64,000 bases of DNA from Bog-366 sp963722555 (GTDB lineage Bacteria > Acidobacteriota > Terriglobia > UBA7540): the NCBI GenBank assembly GCA_963722555.1, contig CAVRNQ010000006.1, positions 372,001-436,000 on the forward strand, read 5' to 3'. This document shows, piece by piece, positions 24,540 through 34,278 of this stretch. Numbering within the stretch: position 1 is the stretch's first letter; each line of letters begins with the position of its first letter. The translations under genes were made by a program, and so were the position numbers. A model generated the notes under the pieces. The model did no database searches. It saw only the letters and a list, made by a program, of their open reading frames with translations, and was not told where the DNA came from.

Positions 24540-25360
24540 GATGCCCTTTCAGCGGAGAAGAGAAGATGCAGGAGTTCCTGGGAGCAGAGAAAGTTCGGAA
24601 TGATGAAATCGGCCCCCACCTTGACCAGCCGCTCTCGCTTCCAGGGGTCAACCGCGCGGCATTCGGGCTCATCCGTGGCAACGCCCACGGCGACACCGCC
24701 GGCATCCTTCACATTCTTGATTTCAACGTAGCCGTCGCCGAATCCAAGCAGTTCGTCCCCGCGGCATTCCATGTTCGAGACCATCTTGCGGATGAGAATC
24801 TCCTTGGAGAAACTCTTATAGTCGTCGAGAGCACCGTAGATCCGTCCGCCAAAGTGGCGCTCGACGCCGAGCAACCGCGCTTCCTCCAGCGTATAGGCCT
24901 GATCCGTGCCGCTGGCGCAATAGAGCTTCAGGCCACGGTCTTCGAGAGCGGCGAGGAACGTGCCCACGCCCGGTACCAGGTATTTTTCCGGCAGGACCAT
25001 TCCCCGGCGCAGATCCTCCCTCCGATGTCGAATCCTGTCCATCAGGCGGTCGTTATAGAGGTGCTTATACTCCAAAGGCTCGAGGGCCTTGCCTCCCCTT
25101 TTTTCCACCTGCCTTGCCAACTCAATCATCTGATAAATCGTCTGCTCTCCCGTCAGGCGGGCCACAAAGTCCTCCACCAGGGTCCGCAGGGCTTCTTCGC
25201 TCTCGCCCGTATTGAGCTCCGCCAGGATTTCGACCATCATGGGCACCATGATCTCGACCCAGCCCGCACGGATCAGGGAAACGGTGCCATCAAAGTCAAA
25301 CAGGGCAACCCGTGCCCGCCCGGCCGAGGCCCCGCGATTCAGACTCTCAATCATTCCCAA
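24536..25360 (-). CDS. HAD-superfamily phosphatase
   Basis: A 274-residue haloacid dehalogenase-type hydrolase with an alpha-helical cap. Motif I is VALFDFDGTVSL (nucleophile Asp and general-acid Asp), motif II is YCASGTDQAYTLEEA, motif III lysine is in DYKSFSKEILI, and motif IV is LLGFGDGYVEIKNVKDAGG. A TTG at 25360 is five bases from GGGAG and fits better than the in-frame ATG at 25354. Coupled by ATGA overlap to the unassigned gene downstream. The substrate is probably a small phosphorylated sugar or glycolate-like compound. Confidence 0.82.
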   Translation of the reverse strand: MGMIESLNRGASAGRARVALFDFDGTVSLIRAGWVEIMVPMMVEILAELNTGESEEALRTLVEDFVARLTGEQTIYQMIELARQVEKRGGKALEPLEYKHLYNDRLMDRIRHRREDLRRGMVLPEKYLVPGVGTFLAALEDRGLKLYCASGTDQAYTLEEARLLGVERHFGGRIYGALDDYKSFSKEILIRKMVSNMECRGDELLGFGDGYVEIKNVKDAGGVAVGVATDEPECRAVDPWKRERLVKVGADFIIPNFLCSQELLHLLFSAERAS

Positions 25361-25676
25361 GACTGCTCCCTTCTCACCTCGATGTTCAGCCAGCGTGTGA
25401 CCGAGTCATTCTATCCCGCAAACTCGGTCTTCTTCAAGAAAGGACCGGCCCATGCAATGGAGCTATGACACGCGGACCCTTTTCGCGGAATTGGGAACCG
25501 GCATAGCGCCGCGGCCTCACCAACAACCGCGGGCCGAGGAGAGCCAGTGACAGGTGACCCATCTAATGGTATTGTTCAGCGCGATGCGGAAAGCCGAGCG
25601 TCCGCTGCCGGGGTAAACACCGACCCGGGCAATGTCTTGTGGGCGCACGCGGCGGCCATGGCGCGGAGGTCAATTC
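25361..25676. other. Divergent intergenic region between the HAD and rhaT-like genes
   Basis: This 316-bp gap holds the promoters of two divergent genes. No repeat of the dispersed families was found. No clear -35/-10 pair was recognised, and no riboswitch-like fold stood out. Confidence 0.4.
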
Positions 25677-26714
25677 ATGTCGAGTTTATCGATTGGAATC
25701 ATGTTGGCGATCATCGCGGGGATCATGAACGGCAGCTTCGCCAGTCCCACCAAGTACGTAAAGGTCTGGAAATGGGAGAACATCTGGTCCGTCTGGGGAG
25801 TCATGGGAATGGTGGTGTTCCCCTGGCTGGTCGTCTTCCTCACCATCCCCAACGCCGGAACCGTTTATCAAAGTGTGGGGGCTCGAAACCTCCTGCTCAT
25901 GATCGGGTTCGGCGTGGGCTTCGGGTTGGCGCAAATCTTTTTCGGACTGGGAATCGCGGCCATTGGTATCGCGTTGAATTTCGCCATTGCGATCGGCCTC
26001 TCGACGGCCCTCGGTTCGATCGTCCCTCTGCTCGTGTTGCAGCGCCAGAAAATCTTCACGGCCCAAGGCGGGTTGATTTTCCTGGGAGTGGGCCTGATCT
26101 TGGTGGGTATCGTGGGATGTGCCGTGGCCGGGGGATTAAAGGAGAAGCATCTTGCCTCTAGCGCGGCGCGCCCGCGCGAATCCACGGCCGTAACGATGAG
26201 CTTCAAGGCCGGCCTGTTCATTTGCATCCTGGCCGGCTTAGGCTCTCCGCTCATCAACTTCGGATTGGCTTTCGGAGCACCTCTGCTCACCGCCGCGGCT
26301 GCCCAAGGGGTTGGCCCCAGCAGCCGGGCCAACGTCATCTGGGCGCCCTTGAATACCGCGGCGCTGATCCCTTATCTGATCTATTGCGCATACCTTTGGA
26401 AGAAGAATCACACGGCGAGCTTGTTTCGAGCCCCGGGGACCGGTCTCAACTGGGTCTTAGGCGCGGTGATGGGCTTGCTCTGGTTTGGGAGCACGGTCAT
26501 CTACGGCGGGGTCTCGGCGCGTTTGTCAGAGATGGGTCCCATCCTGGGCTGGCCGCTCTTCATGTCGGCCATTATCATTACTTCCAACGTGGTGGGCCTC
26601 CTGACCGGCGAATGGAAAGGCTCTGGCAGCAAAGCGCTGGGAGCCATGCTCGCAGGCATCGTCTTTCTGATCGGGGGCTTCGCCACGCTGGCCCTGGCCA
26701 GCCGGCTGGGCTGA
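25677..26714 (+). CDS. RhaT-like sugar/proton symporter
   Basis: A 345-residue inner-membrane transporter of the L-rhamnose/H+ symporter type in the drug/metabolite transporter superfamily. About ten hydrophobic segments are visible, starting MSSLSIGIMLAIIAGIMNGS with the conserved follow-on FASPTKYVKVWKWENIW. Other RhaT-like blocks are FGLGIAAIGIALNFAIAIGL, GPSSRANVIWAPLNTAALIP and WPLFMSAIIITSNVVGLLTG. The start at 25677 has GCGGAGGT upstream. No rhamnose catabolic genes are near, so the sugar could differ. It sits between two GH38 genes. Confidence 0.82.
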   Translation: MSSLSIGIMLAIIAGIMNGSFASPTKYVKVWKWENIWSVWGVMGMVVFPWLVVFLTIPNAGTVYQSVGARNLLLMIGFGVGFGLAQIFFGLGIAAIGIALNFAIAIGLSTALGSIVPLLVLQRQKIFTAQGGLIFLGVGLILVGIVGCAVAGGLKEKHLASSAARPRESTAVTMSFKAGLFICILAGLGSPLINFGLAFGAPLLTAAAAQGVGPSSRANVIWAPLNTAALIPYLIYCAYLWKKNHTASLFRAPGTGLNWVLGAVMGLLWFGSTVIYGGVSARLSEMGPILGWPLFMSAIIITSNVVGLLTGEWKGSGSKALGAMLAGIVFLIGGFATLALASRLG

Positions 26715-26769
26715 GAAGCACGGTGCGGCGCCTGCCTTTCATAATGATCCGGCTTGGCAAGCTGTATCA

Positions 26770-29700
26770 CTAGGGCTCAGAGATCTCTCCCAGCGTGTCG
26801 TAGAGCGGTTGAGCCGGGCGCACCTCGCCCACCTGGTCTGCCACGGTGACCGCCAGAATCCGGATCTTCTCGTTATTCGGCAGGGTCAACGTTTTGCTGC
26901 CGGCCGGCAAATCGACCGCGTAGGCATACAGGTAGCAATAAGAGTAAGGCTCATTGGCCCCCTGCGCCGAATGGAGATGAGAGGCAAACCATGCCACGGG
27001 CGCGCGCTTGATGAAGCCGGGAGTCAGGCCTGTGTAATCCATTTCCGTCTGCATAATCGGCCCATGCGCTTCGACATAAGCGCGGAAGCGGCGCGCTCTT
27101 TCGGCATCCGGACTGTGGTCGCTCGCCGCGGGCTCAGATGGCACGGGGACTGCAACCTGCTTCACATTCCAGGTGCGGTTGTCCCACTGCCCGATGTAGC
27201 CCGCCCAATCCTGGACCGTTATGTCCACCGGGTGGTCGCCGACACGGAATGTGCCCCTCTGGTCTCCGTCGGCGGCTGCAGCCAGGATATACACCCGGTT
27301 GTACTCGCCAGCGGGCAGGGCCACGCTCTGCCCACGCGCGACCAGCGCATTGGGATAGCCTGTCCAGGCAGGCCCGAGTTGGAACCGGATACCGCCGTAG
27401 TCGAGCGCGGTGGGCAGCATCTCGGCCGGGAGGGCTTGACCAGCGGCATCGAACCCGCTCGCGGATTTGGCGCCATCCTCACTCGCCGTGGCGAGATCGT
27501 ATTTCAGCGTGACGGGTTCCGACTTGGCCGGAGGCAAGCTCGCGGGGGCCGCTCCCAGCTTCACCGCAAAGCTGCGAATCGCATAGGGCGTGAGCGACGT
27601 TCCCAGCGCGCCGCCGGTCATCGTGGCTGCGCCCAGCGGCATCTCCTGCCCATTGACCTCGCGCGCGGCATTGACCGGAGCAGCAAAGGAAATGCGCACG
27701 TCCGAGGCCGGTTCGCCGCGCATTTCCACGACCCGGACAATAATCTCGTCGCTCTCCTCGGCTTTTTTCACCGCCGTCACCTGAACATGGTCGTTGTTAA
27801 CGCGCAGGAAGGAGAAGGTTTTGCCCAGCGCGCCAGAGTGTTTCGAGCTCTCAAAAGCCAGCAGCGGATTGTTGAGACGGTACGCCTGCCAATCGGTTCC
27901 GCCCTGCCGCCAATCACCGGCGTGGGAGGCAAGGCCGTAGAGGACTTCATGGTGGCCCCAGTCCTGCGTGGTCTGATCGCTGAAGTCCTTTGCATTACCC
28001 TGGCCGATGCCGGGAGTATAGAGCAGCGTCAGGCGCAGGGTGTGATCGTCGGGCTTGTCCGACCCGGTCCTGCAGTCCGAAAGCACCGTCACACCGTAAG
28101 CCCCGCTCTTGTCGGTAAGATCAAACCACTGGTGCGAGGCCACCTCGAACTTCTTTTCATCGTTGTTGCCGCGCTGGATCGTGCCCAGGCCCCAGTTGTA
28201 GGTCGCCTCGGGATTCGCGGCCGCCAAAGCGAAAGTTGCCTTAAGAGCGGCTTCCTTCGTCTTCCAATCGATGGCGTTGGCGAATTCCACGCGATTGCCC
28301 GCGTCACCGGCGGCAAGGCGGATCGTCTGGATGAACTTCGAATCCTGCGCTTCGCGCGTCACTTCGACGGCCACCCGCACGGGACCGTTTTCGACAATGC
28401 GGACCTTGGCCGGCCCTGCGACGTAGCCGCGCGGCGGCTTCTGCTGGTCCGCCCAATCCATGTTCCAGGCAGGGTAATCGTAGGGATGTTCAGTCTGGAG
28501 CGCCAGGCGCGCCGGAGCGGAAAGTAGCTCGCGCTTCAGTGTCTTGTCGTAGAGGCTGGCGACGTCGCCATTCTTGTCGATCCGAATCCGGTAGCGGGCG
28601 TTTTCGAGTGACGACTCCGTGACTTTGAGCTCCGAGGCCGCGGCGGGAGCCTCGGCGGGCTGAACATCGTAGACCGCGAAGCCCACCGAGGGCACCTTGG
28701 CCAGGAACCGGACCGGCGTGGCCCCGTGGCTTGCTTCCGCCAATTGTGCGGGCACTGGCTTGCCGTCCGGCCCGACCACGCGAACCGCCTTGGGCATGCC
28801 GCTGGGGAAGGAAAGCGTAGCTTCCACCACATCTTCGCGCTCGATGTTCAGGGGATTGTAAACGACCACCGCCGTGCCTGCCGCTTCCGTGTCGAGGCCG
28901 GAGGCAATGGCTTCCGTGGCGCTGGTCAGCACGCCGGCGAATTGGTTGAGCGCCAGCACATCGTCATTCCAGGAGAACTCATAGGACTTGGGAGTGGCCG
29001 TGCCGGCCATGATGTCGTGGAATTGTCCGCCCATCACCAGTGTCCAGGCGTCGTTCAGCCGCTGGCGCGGATACGCGGGGCCACCCAACCAGGCGGCTGC
29101 CACCGAGGCTCGCTCGGCCGCGTCGGCCAGCAATTCATTCTTGCTATTCCACCGCTTATGGACCGCCTGGGAAGTCAGCGAGCCAGCCGAGTGATTGGTG
29201 AGCTCCAGGTCGCCCTTGTATCGCGGCAGGCGAGTGGCCTGGCCACTCTGAAGAATATCGAGGAACATTTGATCGGCGCGGGAGGAGACCACCTGCACGG
29301 GGCCGTCACCCACCTGGACCGGTGGGCCCGTCGGCGCGGGGGGTTGTTCTTCCTCCCTGAATTCGGATTCCACGCGCGGGGGTGGCAGTACGGTTACGCT
29401 CTTGGTCAAAATGGCCTCGAGCAGTTTCACCGAAGACTCCGAGGGAGCGCCTCCGATGTCGCCCGCGCCGTAGTAATGGTAGTCGGCGTACAGTCCGCTG
29501 ACCTTCCCGTCCAGATCAATCCGCCGGGGCCAGTCCACGTAACCTTCAAAGTTGGGGGTGGGCTTGGGGCCGCTCTTGCTGAGGTCATCGCTGATGCCGC
29601 CTGTGTAATCCCCCGGGTTCAGCGCGGCCAGCACCGTTTTGCCGTCCAGCCCCTCCCAGATGCCGACGTTAAACGGCGTGCCCCTGGGCGTGTGTTCCGG

Positions 29701-30381
29701 CGAGTCGGGCCCGCCCACCGGGGCCGCCGACCCCCAGGTCAGTTTCTGCGTGGAGAAACCCTTGACGCCCGCCGCCGCCAGAATGTTCGGCAAGGAAGCG
29801 GGGAAGCCGAAACAGTCGGGGATCATGTATTCGGCACTCGCCACTCCAAAATCATGGCGGAAATATTCATTGCCATAGAGCACCTGCCGAATGATCGACT
29901 CCGGCGAAGGCGAATTTACGTCGCCTTCTTCCATCGACGAGCCCGCCGGAAACCAGCGGCCCGCTGCCACGTATTGCTTCACCTTTTCATAATCCGCCGG
30001 AAAATACTCCTTCATCATGCGGTAGCGGTTGGCGCCGCTGAAGTTAAAGATGTAATGCGGGTACTTCTCAAACAGATCGAAGTTGAGGTGCATGGTTTTG
30101 GGGAGGTACTCGCGGATCACTTGTGGATACTCCCATCGCCATTCCGTATCCAGGTGCGCGTAACCCACGACGTACAGCGTCGGCTGCTTGGTCAGGTCCG
30201 GAGCCACGTAGGGCGTGGACTTGGCCAAGGATTGCAGAGCCGGCGTCGCCAGTGGACTGGACTGCGCGGCGGCTGTGCCAAGCAAGATGAAAAACGCCAG
30301 CACCGTCACGACTAAAGTTATGACGGCTCTCTTTGATGTCGCTTCGCTTGCCGGCATCGCTCTCGGAACAGTTTTGTTCAT
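26770..30381 (-). CDS. Large exported GH38 alpha-mannosidase-like glycosidase
   Basis: A 1203-residue protein, much longer than the other GH38 here. From the ATG at 30381 it has an extended N-terminal signal (RAVITLVVTVLAFFILLGTA, ending AAAQ). GH38 motifs: VVGYAHLDTEWRWEYPQV (His76, Asp78), nucleophile Asp189 in EYMIPDCFGFPASL, and GGQFHDIMAGTATP with the late zinc histidine. Its mid and C-terminal regions are beta-rich; the last ~250 residues (from about PPAKSEPVTLKYDLA) look like an added domain, perhaps carbohydrate-binding. An upstream ATG at 30489 would start before any signal. Reading it as a mannosidase is family-level only. Confidence 0.85.
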   Translation of the reverse strand: MNKTVPRAMPASEATSKRAVITLVVTVLAFFILLGTAAAQSSPLATPALQSLAKSTPYVAPDLTKQPTLYVVGYAHLDTEWRWEYPQVIREYLPKTMHLNFDLFEKYPHYIFNFSGANRYRMMKEYFPADYEKVKQYVAAGRWFPAGSSMEEGDVNSPSPESIIRQVLYGNEYFRHDFGVASAEYMIPDCFGFPASLPNILAAAGVKGFSTQKLTWGSAAPVGGPDSPEHTPRGTPFNVGIWEGLDGKTVLAALNPGDYTGGISDDLSKSGPKPTPNFEGYVDWPRRIDLDGKVSGLYADYHYYGAGDIGGAPSESSVKLLEAILTKSVTVLPPPRVESEFREEEQPPAPTGPPVQVGDGPVQVVSSRADQMFLDILQSGQATRLPRYKGDLELTNHSAGSLTSQAVHKRWNSKNELLADAAERASVAAAWLGGPAYPRQRLNDAWTLVMGGQFHDIMAGTATPKSYEFSWNDDVLALNQFAGVLTSATEAIASGLDTEAAGTAVVVYNPLNIEREDVVEATLSFPSGMPKAVRVVGPDGKPVPAQLAEASHGATPVRFLAKVPSVGFAVYDVQPAEAPAAASELKVTESSLENARYRIRIDKNGDVASLYDKTLKRELLSAPARLALQTEHPYDYPAWNMDWADQQKPPRGYVAGPAKVRIVENGPVRVAVEVTREAQDSKFIQTIRLAAGDAGNRVEFANAIDWKTKEAALKATFALAAANPEATYNWGLGTIQRGNNDEKKFEVASHQWFDLTDKSGAYGVTVLSDCRTGSDKPDDHTLRLTLLYTPGIGQGNAKDFSDQTTQDWGHHEVLYGLASHAGDWRQGGTDWQAYRLNNPLLAFESSKHSGALGKTFSFLRVNNDHVQVTAVKKAEESDEIIVRVVEMRGEPASDVRISFAAPVNAAREVNGQEMPLGAATMTGGALGTSLTPYAIRSFAVKLGAAPASLPPAKSEPVTLKYDLATASEDGAKSASGFDAAGQALPAEMLPTALDYGGIRFQLGPAWTGYPNALVARGQSVALPAGEYNRVYILAAAADGDQRGTFRVGDHPVDITVQDWAGYIGQWDNRTWNVKQVAVPVPSEPAASDHSPDAERARRFRAYVEAHGPIMQTEMDYTGLTPGFIKRAPVAWFASHLHSAQGANEPYSYCYLYAYAVDLPAGSKTLTLPNNEKIRILAVTVADQVGEVRPAQPLYDTLGEISEP

Positions 30382-30573
30382 AGGTCCCCCGTCATCATGG
30401 CTGCACTGATTTGCCGAGTCCCCGATCTGCGGAATCGCCTGCGAGCAACGGCGCGCGTCCCAGGAAGATAGCAGTAATAAGCGCGCCATTATACACCCGC
30501 TGGGTCGCGGGGTCCGGTTCCGCCGGCTGCTCTAAGGCGTTCCCAGTAGGTCATTCTCCGCCCCCGTTTCCTC

Positions 30574-30601
30574 TTGACAATCGAGGGGAAAGGCGTATTC
30601 T
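30574..30601 (+). promoter_or_regulatory. Promoter and tandem motif upstream of padR
   Basis: A -35 TTGACA (30574-30579) and a -10 TATTCT (30596-30601) are 16 bases apart, 28 bases before the padR start. The -35 lies in CTTGACAATCGAGG; a near copy, CTTGACTATCTAGAGG, follows at 30605-30620 just upstream of the start codon. PadR proteins usually repress their own promoter, and this pair of motifs is the obvious operator candidate. Confidence 0.65.
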
Positions 30602-30628
30602 CATCTTGACTATCTAGAGGAGAGAAAT

Positions 30629-30961
30629 ATGACCGGCAAAGCCAGCGACCTGGTCCAGGGCACCTTGGACATGCTCATCCTGAAAACCCTCGCGCTCGAA
30701 CCCCTGCACGGCTTTGGGATTGCAGTCCGAATCGAACAGGTCAGCAAGGGAGTGTTTCGCGTCAATCCCGGCTCGTTGTTCCCCGCCTTCCGGCGCCTGG
30801 AACGCGAGGGATGGATCAAGGCGGAGTGGAGGCCAACGGAAAACAATCGTCGGGCGAAGTATTACATCCTCACGGAACGTGGACGCAAGCAACTGAAGGC
30901 CGAGACCGCGGAGTGGGGAAGGCAGCTCGCCGCCATCACCCGAATCATGGAAACGTCGTAG
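30629..30961 (+). CDS. PadR-family transcriptional regulator
   Basis: A 110-residue winged-helix regulator. Features are the PadR start VQGTLDMLILKTLALEPLHG, the recognition region NPGSLFPAFRRLEREGWIKA and the wing RRAKYYILTERGRKQL, ending in a dimerisation helix. GAGGAGAG precedes the ATG. It lies 114 bases upstream of an ADOP-type permease on the same strand, the standard acidobacterial pairing in which the regulator is thought to control the permease. Confidence 0.92.
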   Translation: MTGKASDLVQGTLDMLILKTLALEPLHGFGIAVRIEQVSKGVFRVNPGSLFPAFRRLEREGWIKAEWRPTENNRRAKYYILTERGRKQLKAETAEWGRQLAAITRIMETS

Positions 30962-31075
30962 GGGCGGGTTTCAGGCGCCAGGTGTGATCTGGTAGGTGGC
31001 AGGACTGAGGCCGATTTGGACAGGGAACTGTTGTCGAACGATTAGCGTGACGTTAACGCGGCGAAGGAGATAGCG

Positions 31076-33712
31076 ATGTTGCGACTACAAAGCATCGTTG
31101 CCGGTTTCCAGACTTTGTTCCGCAAGCAGCAAGCGGAACAGGAGATGGACGAAGAGTTGCGCGGCTACCTGGACGCGGCTGCGAAAGAGAAGATGCGCTC
31201 CGGCATGAGCCACGAGAAAGCGTTGCGAACGGCCCGCCTCGAGATGGGCAGCATGGACGCGGTGAAAGAAGAAATCCGCAGCGGCGGGTGGGAAAGGACC
31301 ATCGAAACAATCTGGCAAGATCTTCACTACAGCCTGCGCCAGTTGCGCCGCAATCCTGGCTTCACGGCCGTGGCTGTTCTCACGCTCGCCCTCGGCATCG
31401 GCGCCAACACGGCGATCTTCAGCGTGGTTGATGGCTTTCTCCTGCGCTCGCTTCCTGCGAAGGAACCGCACCAGCTCGTGTGGATGTACGCGATGCGCCA
31501 GGGCAAGTTCGTTTTTGCTTCCTATTCTGATTACCTGGATCTGTGCCGACAGGACGCCGCTTTTTCAGGGATCATCGCGCTATCCAGGCATATGGCCGCG
31601 CTGAACATGGCTGGGGAGACAGAACTCATTAAGGCAGACATGGTTTCGGAGAACTACTTCTCGGTGCTGGGAATCAACGCGGCAGTTGGCAGGACGTTTG
31701 TGGCTGGGGAGGATTGGGAAAGTCACAAGGACCCGCCGGTGGTCATCAGCCACGGCCTCTGGCTGCGACGCTTTGGGGCTGACCCCGGCATCGCGGGGAG
31801 GACGGTTGTCTTCAACAGGAGACACGCGGTCGTCCTGGGTGTTGCCCCTGAGTGGTTCGGGGGACTTCAGCGGGGGTTGGCCACGGAGGTCTGGCTCCCC
31901 CTGAATGCTTGGACCAGCCCTGAATACCTCCAGAGCAGAGAAATCCACGATTTCGAGTTGCTGGGGCGCCTGCGTCCTGGGGTGAGCTTGGAGAAAGCCC
32001 GTGCAGAGCTGGATACCATCGCGGGCCGGTTGTCAGACGCATTCCCAGCTACTGACAAGGGCCTGACCTTCCATGTAGAGGCGGAAGCCGACCGACTTCG
32101 TGGGGCTCTCCTCCCCACATTTTTGGTGCTGGGGGGCGTCGGCCTGGTTCTGGTGATCTGCTGCGCCAACGTCTCCGGAATGATGCTGGCTCGGGCAGAA
32201 GCGCGCCACCGCGAGATCGCCGTGCGCTTGGCCCTGGGGGCTGGCCGTGGCCGCCTGCTGCGCCAGTTGCTGGCTGAAAGCCTGGTGCCGGCGCTAGTGG
32301 GAGGGGGGCTTGGCTTGGGTCTCACTTCCTGGCTCCTTCGCCTCCAGTCGGCGCTGATGCCCCCGGGCCCGTTCGTGTTGCGTTTTGATTTCCGCGTGGA
32401 TGCTCGCGTACTTGTCTTCACGCTCGCTGTCACGATGCTCGCAGCACTGCTAGCGGGGCTGGCTCCCGCCCTGAAGGCATCGAAGACTGACTTGATCTCG
32501 ACACTTAAGGGGGAGGAAGGGAGAACGGAGCGAGGGAGATGGTGGCTTGGCGGGCGCAACCTCCTTGTGGCCGGCCAAGTGGCACTGTCGCTGACGCTGC
32601 TCATTGCCGCAGGACTGTTTCTGAAGAGCCTGGTCTTCACCCAGCGAATCAGTCCCGGATTCGATACCTCCAAGAAATTGCTGATCGTGAACGTAAGCAC
32701 ATCCGCAAGGCCGCAGATGAGTAACCAGGAGTTCTACCTGCCAATTGTGGAACGGATTCGTTCTCTTCCCGGGGTAAAAGGGGCCAGCTACGCGTTCCGC
32801 ATGTTGCTGAGCGGCATGGGAGGGGGTGTGTCGTGTGAGGTCTCTATCCCGGGCGTCGAACCTCCTTCTGGGCAGAAGGCTTATGTCGTTAGGTTCAACT
32901 CCGTAGGGCGGGATTACTTCCAAACGGTCGGGGCCCGCATTCTCCGTGGGCGCGCATTTGACGCGCGGGAGGAATCAACGGTGCAGCGGAGCGTGCTCAT
33001 CAACGAGATGATGGCCCGTCGATTCTGGCCGGACACCGATCCCATCGGCAGACACCTCGTGGTGGAGGGCAGCGACTATCAGGTCGTCGGCATAGTGCAA
33101 GACGGCAGGATCAATGAACTCCACGAGCCTCTGGAACCCTACATCTATTTCTCATTCGCGCAGAAACCCTCGGGAGAAGGGGCGATCATCGTCGAAACCG
33201 CGGGTGCCCCTCAGCAGCTTGTGGGCGCGGTCAAGCAGGAAATCCGTGCCGTAGATAAAGGTACCACGTTCCTCAGCGTCCAGACTATGAAGGAGCTGAT
33301 GGGCTACGCCCTTTGGGGTGACCGAATGAGTTTCCTTTTTGTCGGAGCACTTGGGTGCCTCGGCATCTTTCTGACCACCGTCGGACTTTACGGAGTAGTG
33401 GCTTATCTTGTAGGGAGGCGGACGCACGAGATCGGAATCCGCATGGCCTTGGGAGCCAGTCGGCAGGATGTGCTCGGGCTGGTGCTCCGTCAGGGACTGC
33501 GAATCGCGTTGATTGGGATTCCAGTCGGTCTGGCGGCGGCCGCGGCTGTCGCTCGGTTGATATCGAGCGCGCTCTACGGGGTCAGGTCCACGGACCTTAC
33601 CGTATTTCTGGGGAGTTCTGTTCTGGTTCTGGCCGTTGCCTTGTTGGCGAGTTACCTTCCCGCCCGCCGGGCAACCAAGGTCGATCCCATGGTGGCGTTG
33701 CGGTATGAATAG
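31076..33712 (+). CDS. ADOP-type ABC transporter permease (MacB/FtsX family)
   Basis: An 878-residue inner-membrane protein of the acidobacterial duplicated orphan permease type. A soluble N-terminal prefix (residues 1-~80, AEQEMDEELRGYLDAAAKEK, HEKALRTARLEMG) is followed by the first TM at FTAVAVLTLALGIGANTAIF. A periplasmic MacB-like domain follows, then an FtsX core of three TMs around LLPTFLVLGGVGLVLVICCA. The whole arrangement is repeated in the second half, ending LASYLPARRATKVDPMVALR. No ATPase gene is adjacent, hence 'orphan'. These permeases probably export lipid or macrolide-like compounds; the substrate is unknown. GAAGGAG lies before the ATG at 31076. Confidence 0.9.
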   Translation: MLRLQSIVAGFQTLFRKQQAEQEMDEELRGYLDAAAKEKMRSGMSHEKALRTARLEMGSMDAVKEEIRSGGWERTIETIWQDLHYSLRQLRRNPGFTAVAVLTLALGIGANTAIFSVVDGFLLRSLPAKEPHQLVWMYAMRQGKFVFASYSDYLDLCRQDAAFSGIIALSRHMAALNMAGETELIKADMVSENYFSVLGINAAVGRTFVAGEDWESHKDPPVVISHGLWLRRFGADPGIAGRTVVFNRRHAVVLGVAPEWFGGLQRGLATEVWLPLNAWTSPEYLQSREIHDFELLGRLRPGVSLEKARAELDTIAGRLSDAFPATDKGLTFHVEAEADRLRGALLPTFLVLGGVGLVLVICCANVSGMMLARAEARHREIAVRLALGAGRGRLLRQLLAESLVPALVGGGLGLGLTSWLLRLQSALMPPGPFVLRFDFRVDARVLVFTLAVTMLAALLAGLAPALKASKTDLISTLKGEEGRTERGRWWLGGRNLLVAGQVALSLTLLIAAGLFLKSLVFTQRISPGFDTSKKLLIVNVSTSARPQMSNQEFYLPIVERIRSLPGVKGASYAFRMLLSGMGGGVSCEVSIPGVEPPSGQKAYVVRFNSVGRDYFQTVGARILRGRAFDAREESTVQRSVLINEMMARRFWPDTDPIGRHLVVEGSDYQVVGIVQDGRINELHEPLEPYIYFSFAQKPSGEGAIIVETAGAPQQLVGAVKQEIRAVDKGTTFLSVQTMKELMGYALWGDRMSFLFVGALGCLGIFLTTVGLYGVVAYLVGRRTHEIGIRMALGASRQDVLGLVLRQGLRIALIGIPVGLAAAAAVARLISSALYGVRSTDLTVFLGSSVLVLAVALLASYLPARRATKVDPMVALRYE

Positions 33713-33915
33713 AGCTATCAGCTTTCAGCCGTCAGCGGTCAGCCACGAACAAGTCGCTCACCAGACCGTAGATGAGTGCTGAACGCTGAATGGGTGAGCG
33801 GAGACAAGCCTTGCCCATGGTTTGAGGTGACGTCCGCGGATACCGGCAGAGGATCCCAGGTTCACCGTCCAGGCGGCGACTTGCCTGGCTTCTGACATGA
33901 GCGTAGTTCCGGGGA

Positions 33916-34278
33916 TCACAAGGCCAGTGGGACCATGCGGGACTTTCGGATGCGCCGGTCTCGGGTGAGGAGAGGTAGCTTCTCGACGAAGCTCGTCGCG
34001 GCAATGATCTCATCGGCGGGGTCTGAAGAAAAGTCAAGCTCGCAACTCCGACGGGCAATCTCCATGGAAATGGGAATAACCCTCAGCTTGCGCAGACAAT
34101 TCTGGAATTCCGGACTGTTGAGGTCGAGTTCGATGCGGCCCAAGTCGATCAACTTGGCCAGCTCCCAGAAGACAATGTCGGAAATGGCCCACTCGTGCCC
34201 GATCAGGCAGGCGTACTCTTCTCGGGTCAGGTCCCCCGCCAGGAGAGCAACCAGCATGTGAGTGTCAAGATTGAGCAC
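33916..34278 (-). CDS. PIN-domain toxin-like protein
   Basis: A 120-residue predicted ribonuclease. LNLDTHMLVALL holds the first catalytic aspartate, and the C-terminal acidic residues lie in FSSDPADEIIAATS and LLTRDRRIRKS. GTG start at 34278; the gene overlaps the upstream antitoxin gene by 14 bases (34265-34278). The layout and length fit a type II toxin-antitoxin pair. Confidence 0.8.
   Translation of the reverse strand: MLNLDTHMLVALLAGDLTREEYACLIGHEWAISDIVFWELAKLIDLGRIELDLNSPEFQNCLRKLRVIPISMEIARRSCELDFSSDPADEIIAATSFVEKLPLLTRDRRIRKSRMVPLAL

Noticed and set aside
26809..30315. Very long plus-strand ORFs (572 and 529 residues) opposite the GH38 gene
   Set aside because: They mirror the GH38 coding frame; composition is typical of GC-driven antisense ORFs.
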